From: Channa striata
Taxonomy: Eukaryota; Chordata; Actinopteri; Anabantiformes; Channidae
Direction of reading: 5' to 3'
Assembly: GCA_033026295.1 (NCBI GenBank)
Contig: CM065186.1
Location: forward strand, 21,401,172-21,465,171
DNA length: 64,000 bases
The translations under genes were made by a program, and so were the position numbers. The notes below the pieces were generated by a model. It ran no database searches. It was not told where the DNA came from and worked only from the letters and a program-made list of their open reading frames with translations. Each line of letters starts with the position of its first letter. Positions within the stretch are counted from its first letter, which is position 1. Shown here piece after piece: positions 35,351 to 43,569 of this stretch.

Positions 35351-35952
35351 ATGGCCACAGAGTTCAAATCAGAGCACCAGGGGCACGAAAGTGCCGACCT
35401 AGTCAAGGTCGTTCGAAAAAGAAACATCTCTTCTTCGTCCTCGTCTTCATCTTCATGCTCAACATGTTCCTCCAGTTGCACAAGCGCATCGTCGGACGAG
35501 GAAGGGTCCCGCGAGGGAGAGCGGAAGAAAAAGAGAGGAGGGTGCGGGGCGCTGAGAGCAAAGAAAAGAGATGCTAGTGAGGGGCCTCCGTGCCCAGAGA
35601 ACCCCGACTATTATGGCGAAAGCGAAGACGCAGGGTCAGATGGAGAGGAGAGTGGCACAGATGGAGAGGAGAGTGGCACAGTCGACCAGAGAGAGTCAAC
35701 CGGAGAAGAAGGGGTGGAGAGGGCAAAGCCTAGCGAGTCTCCTTGTGTAGATGAGGATGAACCGAGTCGTGAGTTGCGGACTCCCGACCCCCCAGCGGCA
35801 ACCGAGTTTGACGTGGACGTAATAAAGGCTAAGTCGTCGGAGGAGGACGATGATGAGGATCATCGATCACTCAAATCGGGAGAGGCTCACCCATCAGCGA
35901 TGGGATCGGTCGACAAGGAGCCCTCTAAGGGTAAAAGCCGCCGAGGTTCAGG
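35351..35952 (+). CDS. exon 1: Ser-rich and acidic region
   Basis: After MATEFKSEHQG comes a run of nine Ser, then a Ser/Cys stretch, a basic patch (ERKKKRGG) and long Glu/Asp-rich segments with two EESGTDGEESGT-like repeats. The end is set by a GG/GTGAAT donor whose phase fits exon 2. Without splicing the frame would stop two bases later at TGA. The downstream open frame at 35,850-36,113 is then intronic. Confidence 0.6.
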
Positions 35953-38149
35953 GTGAATCAGCCGGTGGGGAGGACATCACAGAAGTCGAAGCTGGAGTCA
36001 CCGAGGGAGACGTCGACGACTTTGACGCAGCTGACCGTAGCGAGGAAGGGGGCCAGCGGGTCCTCGAGGCGGCGGGGAAAGTTGGATTATCACTGGCGAG
36101 AACCGGCACTTAGCTCGAAACTGCCATCATAAGCATAACTGATGAAACGTAGTTGATTTCTGTTTTTTGTGTTTGTGTGTGCGTGTGCTACCAAGTGTGC
36201 TCACTTAATTCATCTCTTTTCCTCTCGCCTTCCTTTACAGAAACACCGTCTCGCATCTGAAGGTCGCTCTCAGTGAGTACATAAAGCGGTTAGAGGAGCT
36301 AGAAGCTGAGGAGGACGCCTCTGGGCCCAATGTCTGTGATCTGTTTTGGTTGAAAGATGACTTAGGAAGTTCGAAATGGACTGCCCGGCCCACAGAACCC
36401 AACCCAGTATACGACAACATTCCACACTTTGAGATCCCACAGCTGGGCGGCTCCTCCTGTTTGAGCAATGAGTTCCTCAACGCGAGGCTGGACCTCAGCG
36501 CTTACTGCGTGGGGGGGTCTCAGACATCTCACGCAACATATCAGAAGACATCTCAGGGGTCTCAGCAAAGTCCCTCACAAAGGGGAGCTAAGCCTCAGTG
36601 CCCTCGAAACGAATACTGTTACCCCACGCCTCCTGAGAGCGAAGTCATCCAAGCCCAGGACTACAGGCATGGTGGGATACAAACTCCTCCGGAGCACGCT
36701 AGAAAGTTGCAAAGAGAAGACGCTCCGAGGGTGCAGGAGCAGCAACAGCAGCAAAAGAAGCATGAGCAACAGCAGCAGCCACAGCAGCAGCAACAGCAGC
36801 AGAAGAAGCATGAGCAACAGCAGCAGCAGCAACAACAACAGCAGGAGCCTACAGCAGAGCATCCACACCACCAACACCACGACCACACCTCAACTGACCC
36901 CCAGGTCGAAGAGGACGAGTCTGTCGCCGGCTCTCGGGAACAGTGCGCGGGCCTGTCATCGTCCCAGCTCATTGGGCTGATCACCTGTGTGGCATGCAGT
37001 CGGGTGTTCAACAGAGTGGTGGTGTGTCACGGGTACCTGCTGCAACTCAACAGACCCGTCCAGTGCCTGTGCGGGTGCGTGATCTGCACCCTCTGCTACA
37101 GGACCCACCGAGGCTGCCTCAAACACAGCGTCTCCTCAGCGCATGGGCCCGTGAACGCGACCACCCGTTACCTTGCCGAATGCCCTCAACTGGAGAGTGT
37201 GGGAACCTGGGACCTCGGGCGAGATGAGGCGGACCGCTTTAAAACTGGGAACGAGGTGAACGACTGTGTGTGCCGGATGATCGAGAATTGCGTCCCCACT
37301 GCATCCGAACAAAGGTACATCAAACAAGGTACGTACGAAATAGGTTAAATGCGGACGTTCATGTCTCCTCTGAACCACCCGATCCCCTCTAATTTCCCAT
37401 ACATCTGTCTGTCCTTCCTCGCAGCATTCGAAACCATCATCCAGACCAAGGATTAAAAGGCCTTTGCATACTGGGAGAACCAGAGTTTGCCGGAGGAGGA
37501 CGCGCACAGGTATGTGTGCATCCATCGCGTGCCCGGTTTCTGGGATCGCGTCCTGGTCGGAAATATACCCCCTCCCTCGACCGGCGCGGAAGCGGTGACA
37601 GGGCCAGAAATCTATCTGCCTCGTCTGTTTGACGTGGACATGGGGAGCCACGTGTTCCACTGGTGCTTTTTCGTGCTCAGGAAACAAATCCTTCTGGCGA
37701 TGTGGTGCACCACGGTCCTCGCCGCCGGGGAGCATCGCGAGACCGTGATGGTCCCGCTGATCAACAGCTCCTTGCGAGGCAAAGTGACGGACGCGGCTTT
37801 CAGGCGGATGCTACACTATCTGCGTGAGTGGTTCGTCATCCATTGCAAGCCCTCCGATGGCCCCACTCTGATCCACCTGATCTCCAAACTCACGGCTAAT
37901 AGCGGGATGCGCGTGTCCACCGCACCAAGCGTTCGCCTGCTGAGAAAAAGGGTGTTCGGCGTGGACGCCAACATGTTCGCGGCCAACAACGCGGCAGCAA
38001 AGTTGTTCGATTATACCTCACGTGGCGAAGCCGAGGAAGCCCACAATTACATCAACGTAACGGAAGAGTACCACCGGCTGACCGAACGAGCAAGGGGGCA
38101 GCTGACCCAGTATATTTGTACCAACAGAGATTATTACGGGTATATTTGA
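35351..38149 (+). CDS. three-exon acidic/Gln-rich/Cys-His-rich gene, possibly viral regulator, one internal stop
   Basis: I infer exons at 35,351-35,952, 36,241-37,328 and 37,425-38,149, joined by GT-AG introns of 288 and 96 bp with matching phases (2/1 and 1/2). The start codon sits in ACCATGG. The reading covers about 804 codons with a single TAA at 37,454-37,456, ten codons into exon 3. In order it has a Ser-rich and acidic N-terminal third, a short helical Glu-rich stretch, a Gln/His-rich linker, a Cys/His cluster and a C-terminal domain of about 240 residues. This layout suggests a nuclear regulator, for example an immediate-early-type protein of a large DNA virus. I cannot match it to a named family. 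A lineage-specific host gene is the alternative. The stop means it is either a recent pseudogene or truncated to about 573 residues. Confidence 0.6.
36241..37328 (+). CDS. exon 2: Gln-rich linker and Cys/His cluster
   Basis: It opens after a CTTTACAG acceptor with VSHLKVALSEYIKRLEELEAEE, likely helical. At about 36,740-36,845 the product is Gln-rich with KKHE interruptions, then His-rich. At about 36,985-37,130 follow Cys pairs (CVAC, CLCGCVICTLC) and RTHRGC, which could bind zinc in a RING-like or treble-clef-like fold, though spacing does not match a classical RING. It ends at CAAG/GTACGT, a strong donor. Confidence 0.65.
36738..36845 (+). repeat. CAG/CAA repeat encoding the Gln-rich tract
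   Basis: About 108 bp dominated by CAG and CAA codons with three AAG.AGCATGAG interruptions. Pattern and codon mixture are visible directly. Confidence 0.85.
37425..38149 (+). CDS. exon 3: C-terminal domain, contains a TAA
   Basis: After a TTCCTCGCAG acceptor the frame has nine codons, a TAA at 37,454, and then 231 open codons to TGA at 38,147. The open part is well balanced in composition, with no low complexity, and includes VPGFWDRVLVGNIPPP and HCKPSDGPTLIHL. No known domain is recognised. Conservation of such a long frame after one stop suggests the stop is recent or a sequencing difference. Confidence 0.6.
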
Positions 38150-38330
38150 ATATCAGACTGAAGGCTGCCGTTTGCTCTGAGTTGCGATGGATGATTTTCA
38201 GTCTGGTTGAAGTTTTTTATTGCACGGGGGCTGCGACAGAGATACTTTAGAAAAGATAGATATTTCAAGCAAACTTAGCTTCTAGCTATAGCAAAATACA
38301 CACATGAGCCGTAGATTCCAAGTAAATGTT

Positions 38331-38336
38331 TTTATT
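38331..38336 (-). terminator. poly(A) signal of the 126-residue gene
   Basis: AATAAA on the minus strand about 115 bp past the stop codon at 38,452. Confidence 0.6.
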
Positions 38337-38451
38337 CGATTGAAATACAGACATGGCAAATGAAAAACAAAAAAATACAGAGATTAAGACAGAGAGAATG
38401 GTGTGTGAAGAATTCAGCAACCCAGAGAACCGGATCCGGGAGCGGTTTGCT

Positions 38452-38709
38452 TCACTTCAGCAGCCGCCACAAGTCCGAGGACGCTGCGGCCTTTGGCTCT
38501 CTTCGGGGGTCTTGCGGTGGCGAATCTGGACCTTGGAGACTCATCTTTATCATCAGACGGTGTTCGGGCGTCAGGCAGCAAGCCACAACTCGTTCCAACT
38601 CGCGGCAACGGTGCGCAAATCTGTGGTGATCCCGAGCCGCTTCCTCCCACGGCCCTCTCCTGTCCTCCCCGTCGACCTCGAATTCTTCCATGGTGTCGCT
38701 GAAACGTAC
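38452..38709 (-). CDS. exon 2 of an intact 126-residue unknown gene
   Basis: The exon starts after CACCACCAG with VRFSDTMEEFEVDGEDR and runs 85 codons to a stop. Its N-terminal part is acidic. The middle has HRFAHRCRELERVVACC, which may form a helix with clustered Cys, and the C-terminus is basic (DPRREPKAAA). An ATG at 38,691 could start a shorter 79-residue form. No family is recognised. The 81-bp intron has a CTAAAC branch-like site, and phases match exactly (0/0). Confidence 0.6.
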   Translation of the reverse strand, partial: VRFSDTMEEFEVDGEDRRGPWEEAARDHHRFAHRCRELERVVACCLTPEHRLMIKMSLQGPDSPPQDPRREPKAAASSDLWRLLK

Positions 38710-38790
38710 CTGGTGGTGACATTCTCAGTTTAGCCAAGGCGTTGAGGGCCCAGTACATTCAGCACAGATGGGTAAAACAAAGAACCTTAC

Positions 38791-38913
38791 CCTGAGGGGA
38801 TTGGTGTTGAGGGAGGGAGTTCCGTTTCGCGGCTGTTCAGAATGCACGGGTTCGGACGTCTCGGCGTCCATCCTGCGCGGCCTGTAGTGATCGTCAACTG
38901 TGTTCTTTGACAT
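38791..38913 (-). CDS. exon 1 of the intact 126-residue unknown gene
   Basis: Forty-one codons from MSKNTVDDHYRPRRM to NPLR, ending in AGG before a GTAAGG donor. I chose the ATG at 38,913 because the TATA box at 38,943-38,949 would place the transcription start near 38,918, downstream of the earlier in-frame ATG at 38,943. The fused reading is open from end to end, which is rare among the genes in this window. The product is hydrophilic, with no signal peptide or membrane segment. Confidence 0.6.
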
Positions 38914-38942
38914 TTCTAGCCTGAGTGAATGCCGTGCGTTCA

Positions 38943-38949
38943 TTTTATA
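38943..38949 (-). promoter_or_regulatory. TATA box of the 126-residue gene
   Basis: TATAAAA on the minus strand about 30 bp upstream of the chosen start codon. Together with the AATAAA at 38,336 it gives a compact transcription unit of about 0.6 kb. Confidence 0.6.
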
Positions 38950-39573
38950 CAGACCTGTAGCGGAGGAAGAAAACCCAAGCGAGGACGGAAAGCGTTCTCT
39001 TCACACCACAGTGATATGAGTATCTTTGTAATGCGATTGTGTTACGCGGCCTGAAAAAGTGATTACACTGGTTCATCCATCGTTTGTATAAAGAAAGTTG
39101 TTCATGTGCCCCCCGAAGAAACCGTTCCTGTTTTAGACATACTCATCACGCTTCCTTCCTGCTACCCCCATCGAACCCTGGCGATTGTCTAAGCCAGATT
39201 GAGCAGCGGCGTCAGACCGGTCCCGAAACGAGGCGTGAGGCCGTCACAGAGTTGTTCAGCCACAGAGTTGTTCAGTCACAGAGTTGTTCAGCCACAGAGT
39301 TGTTCAGCCAGTCAGAGAGCTGACGAGCTTTCTTTTGAACTAGCCTGTGATCCGCGAGTGTCTTCAGCTTTCTTCTCCTCTCTCTCACGCTGGCACGTTT
39401 GCTTACTACAGCCACGAGGCCGCCGCTGCATCGGGGACACGCGCTACATCTCGGCCTCGCCGGTCGGATCACCCCGTGGTATGTATTAGCCTGACAGCCA
39501 AAAATCGACACCGGCGACCCACTCATTGACTCCTCGGACGGCAGGTCGCGAAAAGCCACCGTGAGACACGGCC
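38950..39573. other. spacer in the GC-rich island
   Basis: No gene is recognised. It contains the 16-bp repeat listed separately. Several overlapping short frames exist on both strands, but none has supporting features. Confidence 0.4.
39245..39308 (+). repeat. 16-bp tandem repeat, four units
   Basis: CACAGAGTTGTTCAGC starts at 39,245, 39,261, 39,277 and 39,293, nearly identical each time. Confidence 0.92.
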
Positions 39574-40056
39574 ATGTATTCTAGGCGTACATCGAGGAAA
39601 GTCGAAGCTCGCCAGCGGGCACCAGAGAGATACGATCCGCTGGTACTCGAGTTCAGGCACACAGAATTTTTGGACTTCATCCGCATGCCTCGTGAAAGAT
39701 ACGCGAAAGATACCGGTTCTCCCGCCGATACACGGAGCTGCTGAAGAAGATAGCGGCCTTGTGCAGAGCGCGTTCGGCTTACGAGGAAACGCGCTGCCAC
39801 CGGGTTCTGCCGCCGCGACAGAGGAGGGACAGGGCACTAGGGTCGCTGCGGGTGACGATCCAGCAGAGGGAGCGGCTTCGTGCAGAGCCTCTTGCTTCGA
39901 CAAAAGGTCCTGCAACGAGGAGCACGCGACCGACGCCACCCCGCCTCTGATAAACTGCACTGAAATACCGGACCACGTGAATCCGGAGGAGGAGTATGCT
40001 CAGGTCTACTGCTGTCATCCGCCGGGCACGTGCAATAAGAGTGTGCTACGGATGTG
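39574..40056 (+). pseudogene. broken Arg-rich ORF of unknown function
   Basis: ATG at 39,574 opens 56 codons starting MYSRRTSRKVEARQRAPERY, to a TGA at 39,742. From about 39,726 a different frame continues a plausible product (RYTELLKKIAALCRARSAYEE, then Arg-rich) to 39,950. From about 39,950 a third frame reads NCTEIPDHVNPEEEYAQVYC to a stop at 40,055. The string of protein-like segments in successive frames suggests one gene with two frameshifts, or unrecognised introns. No family is recognised. Confidence 0.4.
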
Positions 40057-40094
40057 AAGGAAACCGAAGGAAACTGTGCGCGATCAGTGTACCA

Positions 40095-40450
40095 CGCCTC
40101 CGACCGCCTCTGAGAGCCTCTGCCTGTGTGAGGGTAGTCCATCCCAAGACTCCGTCCGGCCTGCATAACATAACCAAACTTACACATAGCCTTCTTAGTT
40201 GCTCAGCCCTTCAGAGTATCCAACCGCTACTCAGAGCCTCCGATCGCTCCGTCCGACTGCTGCCTCAGAGCGTCCGACCCCCCCAGAGCATCTGACCAGT
40301 ACTCAGAGCGTCCGACCAGTACTCTGAGAGTCTCCGCCTGCTTCTGAGACCCTCTTAGAGCCTCTGGCCGGCTCTGACAGCCTCCGTCCGCCTCCGACCG
40401 GCTCTGAGAGCCTCCCAGAACCTCTGACTGCCTCTGCTATAGAGACCCTC
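40095..40450 (+). repeat. degenerate GC-rich minisatellite (TCCGACCG/CTCAGAGCC type)
   Basis: Irregular units of about 20-25 bp built from CTC(A/T)GAGAGCCTC and (C/T)TCCG(A/C)C(C/T) words repeat many times just upstream of the kinase ORF. The units are not in perfect register, so copy number is not stated. Confidence 0.7.
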
Positions 40451-40543
40451 CGGGCCCGTCTACTCGATGTGCGCTATTAAGCCCAGCCACCTGCGCCTTT
40501 GATGTCGAAGTGATTCTTCGTTGTTGCGGTAGTGGGAATTGCG

Positions 40544-41380
40544 ATGGTAAAACAAAAGTACAGGTTGTTTAAAAAACATTTGGGCACAGGGCAGTTTAGT
40601 CGTGTGTATCCTGGAGTCAGACTCTGTGACGGAAAAGATGTGGCCGTGAAAATCAGCAATCACAAGCGCTGCCAATTGAGTATGCGGCAGGAAATGCAGG
40701 TGCAAACGGAGATCGTGATGTTGGATCGGCTCGAGTCGCCTTCATTTGGCGGCGTTCTGCGCCTGCTGGATTATTACAGGGAAGGGGACTGTTGGTTCAT
40801 AATCATGGAGAAACCTAGGGTCTCGCAAGACCTTTTCGACTATGTCACAGACAAAGGATGTCTGAGCGAAGACACGGCCAGGACCTTCCTCCTTCAGATC
40901 CTGGAGGCCTCGAGGCACTGTCACAGTCGCGGGGTCATACATATGGATCTGAAGGAGGACAACATGCTCGTGGACTTAGATCTGAAACTCATCGACTTCC
41001 TTTCGAGGAGAACAGCGAAATCGTCCGAGGGCGACTACAATTCAAAACCGGGCTCTCTGACACCTGCAGGGACCTGATATTGCGATAAGCTCTACGAGAG
41101 GCCCAGCGTGGAGCAAATTTTCAGTCATCCCTGGGTGCCAGAGACGAAGGTCTCCGATGCGGCTGTAGCGCGTGATAATAATATGACCGCGGCTTCTTCA
41201 TCGCCCGAGTACTTGGGGGAGCTCGGCGTTCACGGGGGATGGCCCGGAGAGAGAGGACGAGGGACGGGACGAATTACACGATCGTCCCATTTTCTGAGCC
41301 TGACGGGGGCAGCCCGCTTAATGGAGAGGCACCGGCAGAAAAGACGCTTGTTGCAGCGCAGCCCAGGGACGTGGGCGTGA
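40544..41380 (+). pseudogene. PIM-like protein kinase with internal deletion
   Basis: From the ATG at 40,544 the frame shows a Ser/Thr kinase in order: Gly loop LGTGQFSRV, VAVKI with the ATP-binding Lys, a hinge region with MEKPRVSQDLFDYV, and the catalytic loop HMDLKEDN. SQDLFD and HMDLKEDN are hallmarks of PIM kinases, a greatly expanded family in fish. The Mg-binding motif reads DFL instead of DFG. After that the frame ends at TGA 41,075, and subdomains VIII-X, including the activation segment, are missing. Pieces of subdomain XI (CRDLI, then RPSVEQIFSHPW) follow in two frames up to about 41,145. The later codons to 41,380 are not recognised. It has no introns, unlike vertebrate PIM genes, which fits capture by a virus or retroposition. 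Confidence 0.75.
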
Positions 41381-41557
41381 GGGGAACGGGAAAGGGATGA
41401 GTCTTGGAGCCGAGCAGGCCGGTGTACCTCTGTGTCCCCAGTGTGGTCATAGGCCTGACGTGGCCGTACGCCGGGCGAATGAACGGGGCTGCGAGGACAG
41501 CAAAGTCAGACAGGACCGCAAGAGAGCGAGGTCGGACCAGAGTACGCTCCAAGCGAC
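41381..41557. other. short spacer in the GC-rich island
   Basis: Overlapping open frames exist on both strands but none is supported by a motif. It lies between the kinase remnant and the small ORF below. Confidence 0.3.
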
Positions 41558-41815
41558 ATGTCCGTCATGGAGATCCTGGCCTCGACGAGCTGAGCTGAGA
41601 CGAATTTGGCTTGTTCAAGTGGGTTCCTGGCAAACATGGAAACGGCGAGCGGTTCCCCGATGTCGCAAAGCCTCTACGGGCTGGATTTGAGGAGAGACGT
41701 GGTGACGATATTCGCGCAGAAGAGACGAGTCAACTCGAGGGAGACCTTGATTGAACTGTTTCAGAAGATTCCCCGCAGAGATCTGATCGAGGACCTTGAG
41801 CATGACGGGAGATGA
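41558..41815 (+). pseudogene. small ORF of unknown function, one internal stop
   Basis: Two close ATGs (41,558 and 41,567) open a frame that meets a TGA at 41,591 and then stays open to 41,813. A third in-frame ATG at 41,636 would allow an intact 59-residue product with LDLRRDVVTIFAQKRRVN and ELFQKIPRRDLIEDLEHDG, which looks helical and charged. An AATAAA at 42,152 could serve it. No family is recognised, and it may be the end of a longer broken gene. Confidence 0.4.
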
Positions 41816-42151
41816 ATGCTGAATCTGGGATCTCAGCGTAGCGCATCGGCCGATCTGGGTTCTAATCTCAGTATTTGGGCTCGGTCGACCAGGGACCTAA
41901 GTCATAGAGGCGCACGCGATGTGTCTCGGACCGTGCTTCCAATGTATTTGATATGTTTTGATGTACAACAAACCTGCGGTTTTCAAATATGCCTTGTTCA
42001 ATGAATCGCTACACGCAGTGTACTGTCTTATTGCTTGCTGAGTTGAATGCTTTGCTGAATTAAATCGTTTCGTACAGCATACAGTTTCGTCTTTCTGTGT
42101 CACAAAGAATCCTGTCTTTCTGCACTGGTGGAGTCCCGCTGGGCCTTTTTC

Positions 42152-42157
42152 AATAAA
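42152..42157 (+). terminator. poly(A) signal, plus strand
   Basis: CAATAAACC followed within about 20 bp by GT/T-rich sequence. It is the only clear plus-strand signal after the kinase and small ORF. Confidence 0.45.
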
Positions 42158-42766
42158 CCGTTGACACTACTAGGTTTTTTTTCGTTGACTCTACCTAACA
42201 AAACAACTTTTTTTGCGGGTTTGCCAGAGTGATAGAGTCCCTACTCGTACAAAGCAAACCGTGTGAGCAGAAGGTCTGTAGGAAAGCCTCACCGCTTCTG
42301 TGCAATTAGGTGTGAAAAAAATGAAAACGCACGAAAAGATACATGGACTATTTAGGTTTATTACAAGCAAATACTACATGCAGCAGATGTAGCAATTGAT
42401 CACATTGTAAAACATGTGGATCAAAAACATTTGATCAAGAGATTTATTAAGAAAAAAAACATACAGTTATGGAACTGAAATGTGCGTGCGCCACACACAT
42501 TGCTCCTTCCCTTTCAGCAGCGCTTAGGCACTATGTTCGGTGCCCCCTCGGCCAAAAACTCGTCCGGGTAGAGCCGGGCTTTCTCGGTCCTGAACTTCAG
42601 TACCTCGACCGCACATCGAGAGATGCCCTTGACCTTAAAAATGGGGGTTACACGTATCCTCAGCGGCTATGGGTTCATCTTGGGTACTCTCCCAGTCGAG
42701 CTCTCCTCCAAGATTGTCCCCTCCGATTTGCACATGCCGAGACTCTTTGGATATAGAGACCAACGT
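42158..42766. other. spacer between convergent island genes
   Basis: AT-richer than the flanking genes. On the minus strand it has two AATAAA signals (42,443-42,448 and 42,357-42,362) suited to the gene at 42.8-43.6 kb. Nothing else is recognised. Confidence 0.45.
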
Positions 42767-43569
42767 TTAATTCTGAGCGTCCGAGAGCCCCCACGTGTCA
42801 CATCCGGCCGTGCTCCCTCCCGGGCTGGCCCCTGCCCCAAACCCCTCAACTTTGAATTTTGCGCCCGTCTCTCTGCAGTGCTCAGCAGCGTCGTCCAAGC
42901 TCTCTTCGGCATCCTTGTTGCAGGTGGAGAACACCTCGAAGTTGTACAGTCGGCTGTAGTATCTGCCGACTTCGACCACGAACGCGTAGCCCCAGGTGGC
43001 CAGAAATCCTTCGATCCGTCCTTCGGGGTACGCGTTGAGCTCCTCCACGGCTTTTTGTAACGCAGAGCTGGGTTCATAAGACGAAACCATGGCTTTGCCC
43101 ACTCGGCATTGAGACAATGACGACGAGACCGACACCTTCTCACTCAAGGCCACAGATCTCTCCACCGACCTCTCGACGGCGTCCGTCTTGCTGAATGTGA
43201 CTTCCCCAAAGCCGTGACACCCACCGAGGACGCCGAAACTCCGACGTGTCCGGACTTCGAATCCTTGGAGCCCTGAGACTCCTTGCTTGACGAGGCCCCG
43301 GAGGATGCTCTCTTATACTGCTTGCTGCCTTTGAAGCACCTGATGGCTTTGTAAAATTTGACTTGGGCGGGCACCGTGAACTCGTTCTGTCGCCCGCATC
43401 TGTCCAACAAGCCTGAGAGACCTATGGCCTCCGAGTGTCCCACTCCTTGACTCGTCACAGAGTAGCCCAGCGGAAAGGTGTACACGGAGATGGTCGATTT
43501 GCAGTAGCTCAGCAGAAATCGGTCCGCTCCGTGAATGTAATTCCAGCAGCCTTTTATGCTCGCAATCAC
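42767..43569 (-). pseudogene. unknown island gene whose 5' end merges with the satellite
   Basis: Two overlapping minus-strand frames form a likely single product. The upstream part (43,569-43,144) includes YTFPLGYSVTSQGVGHSEA and a Ser/Lys-rich linker. The downstream part (43,165-42,767) includes LNAYPEGRIEGFLATWGYA and RLYNFEVFSTCNKDAEESL and ends at 42,767. The change of frame near 43,170-43,200 may be a frameshift. A phase-compatible but weak intron (ATCAG/GTGCTT to ATTCAG/C) is an alternative. No in-frame ATG exists in the upstream part; it opens with GTG, and its first dozen codons lie in sequence shared with the satellite unit. The true first exon is therefore missing or replaced. No family is recognised. 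Confidence 0.5.

Noticed and set aside
35850..36113. Acidic open frame continuing after exon 1 as a frameshifted part of the gene
   Set aside because: A donor at 35,952 with exactly fitting phase removes the need for a frameshift. The acidic composition is shared by overlapping frames of the same GA-rich DNA. It remains possible if splicing is not confirmed.
36575..37011. Minus-strand Leu-rich and Cys-rich open frames opposite the Gln tract
   Set aside because: They are shadows of the CAG/CAA repeat on the coding strand.
39084..39529. Overlapping open frames on both strands near the 16-bp repeat
   Set aside because: No motif, start context or continuity supports any of them. High GC lowers stop-codon frequency here.
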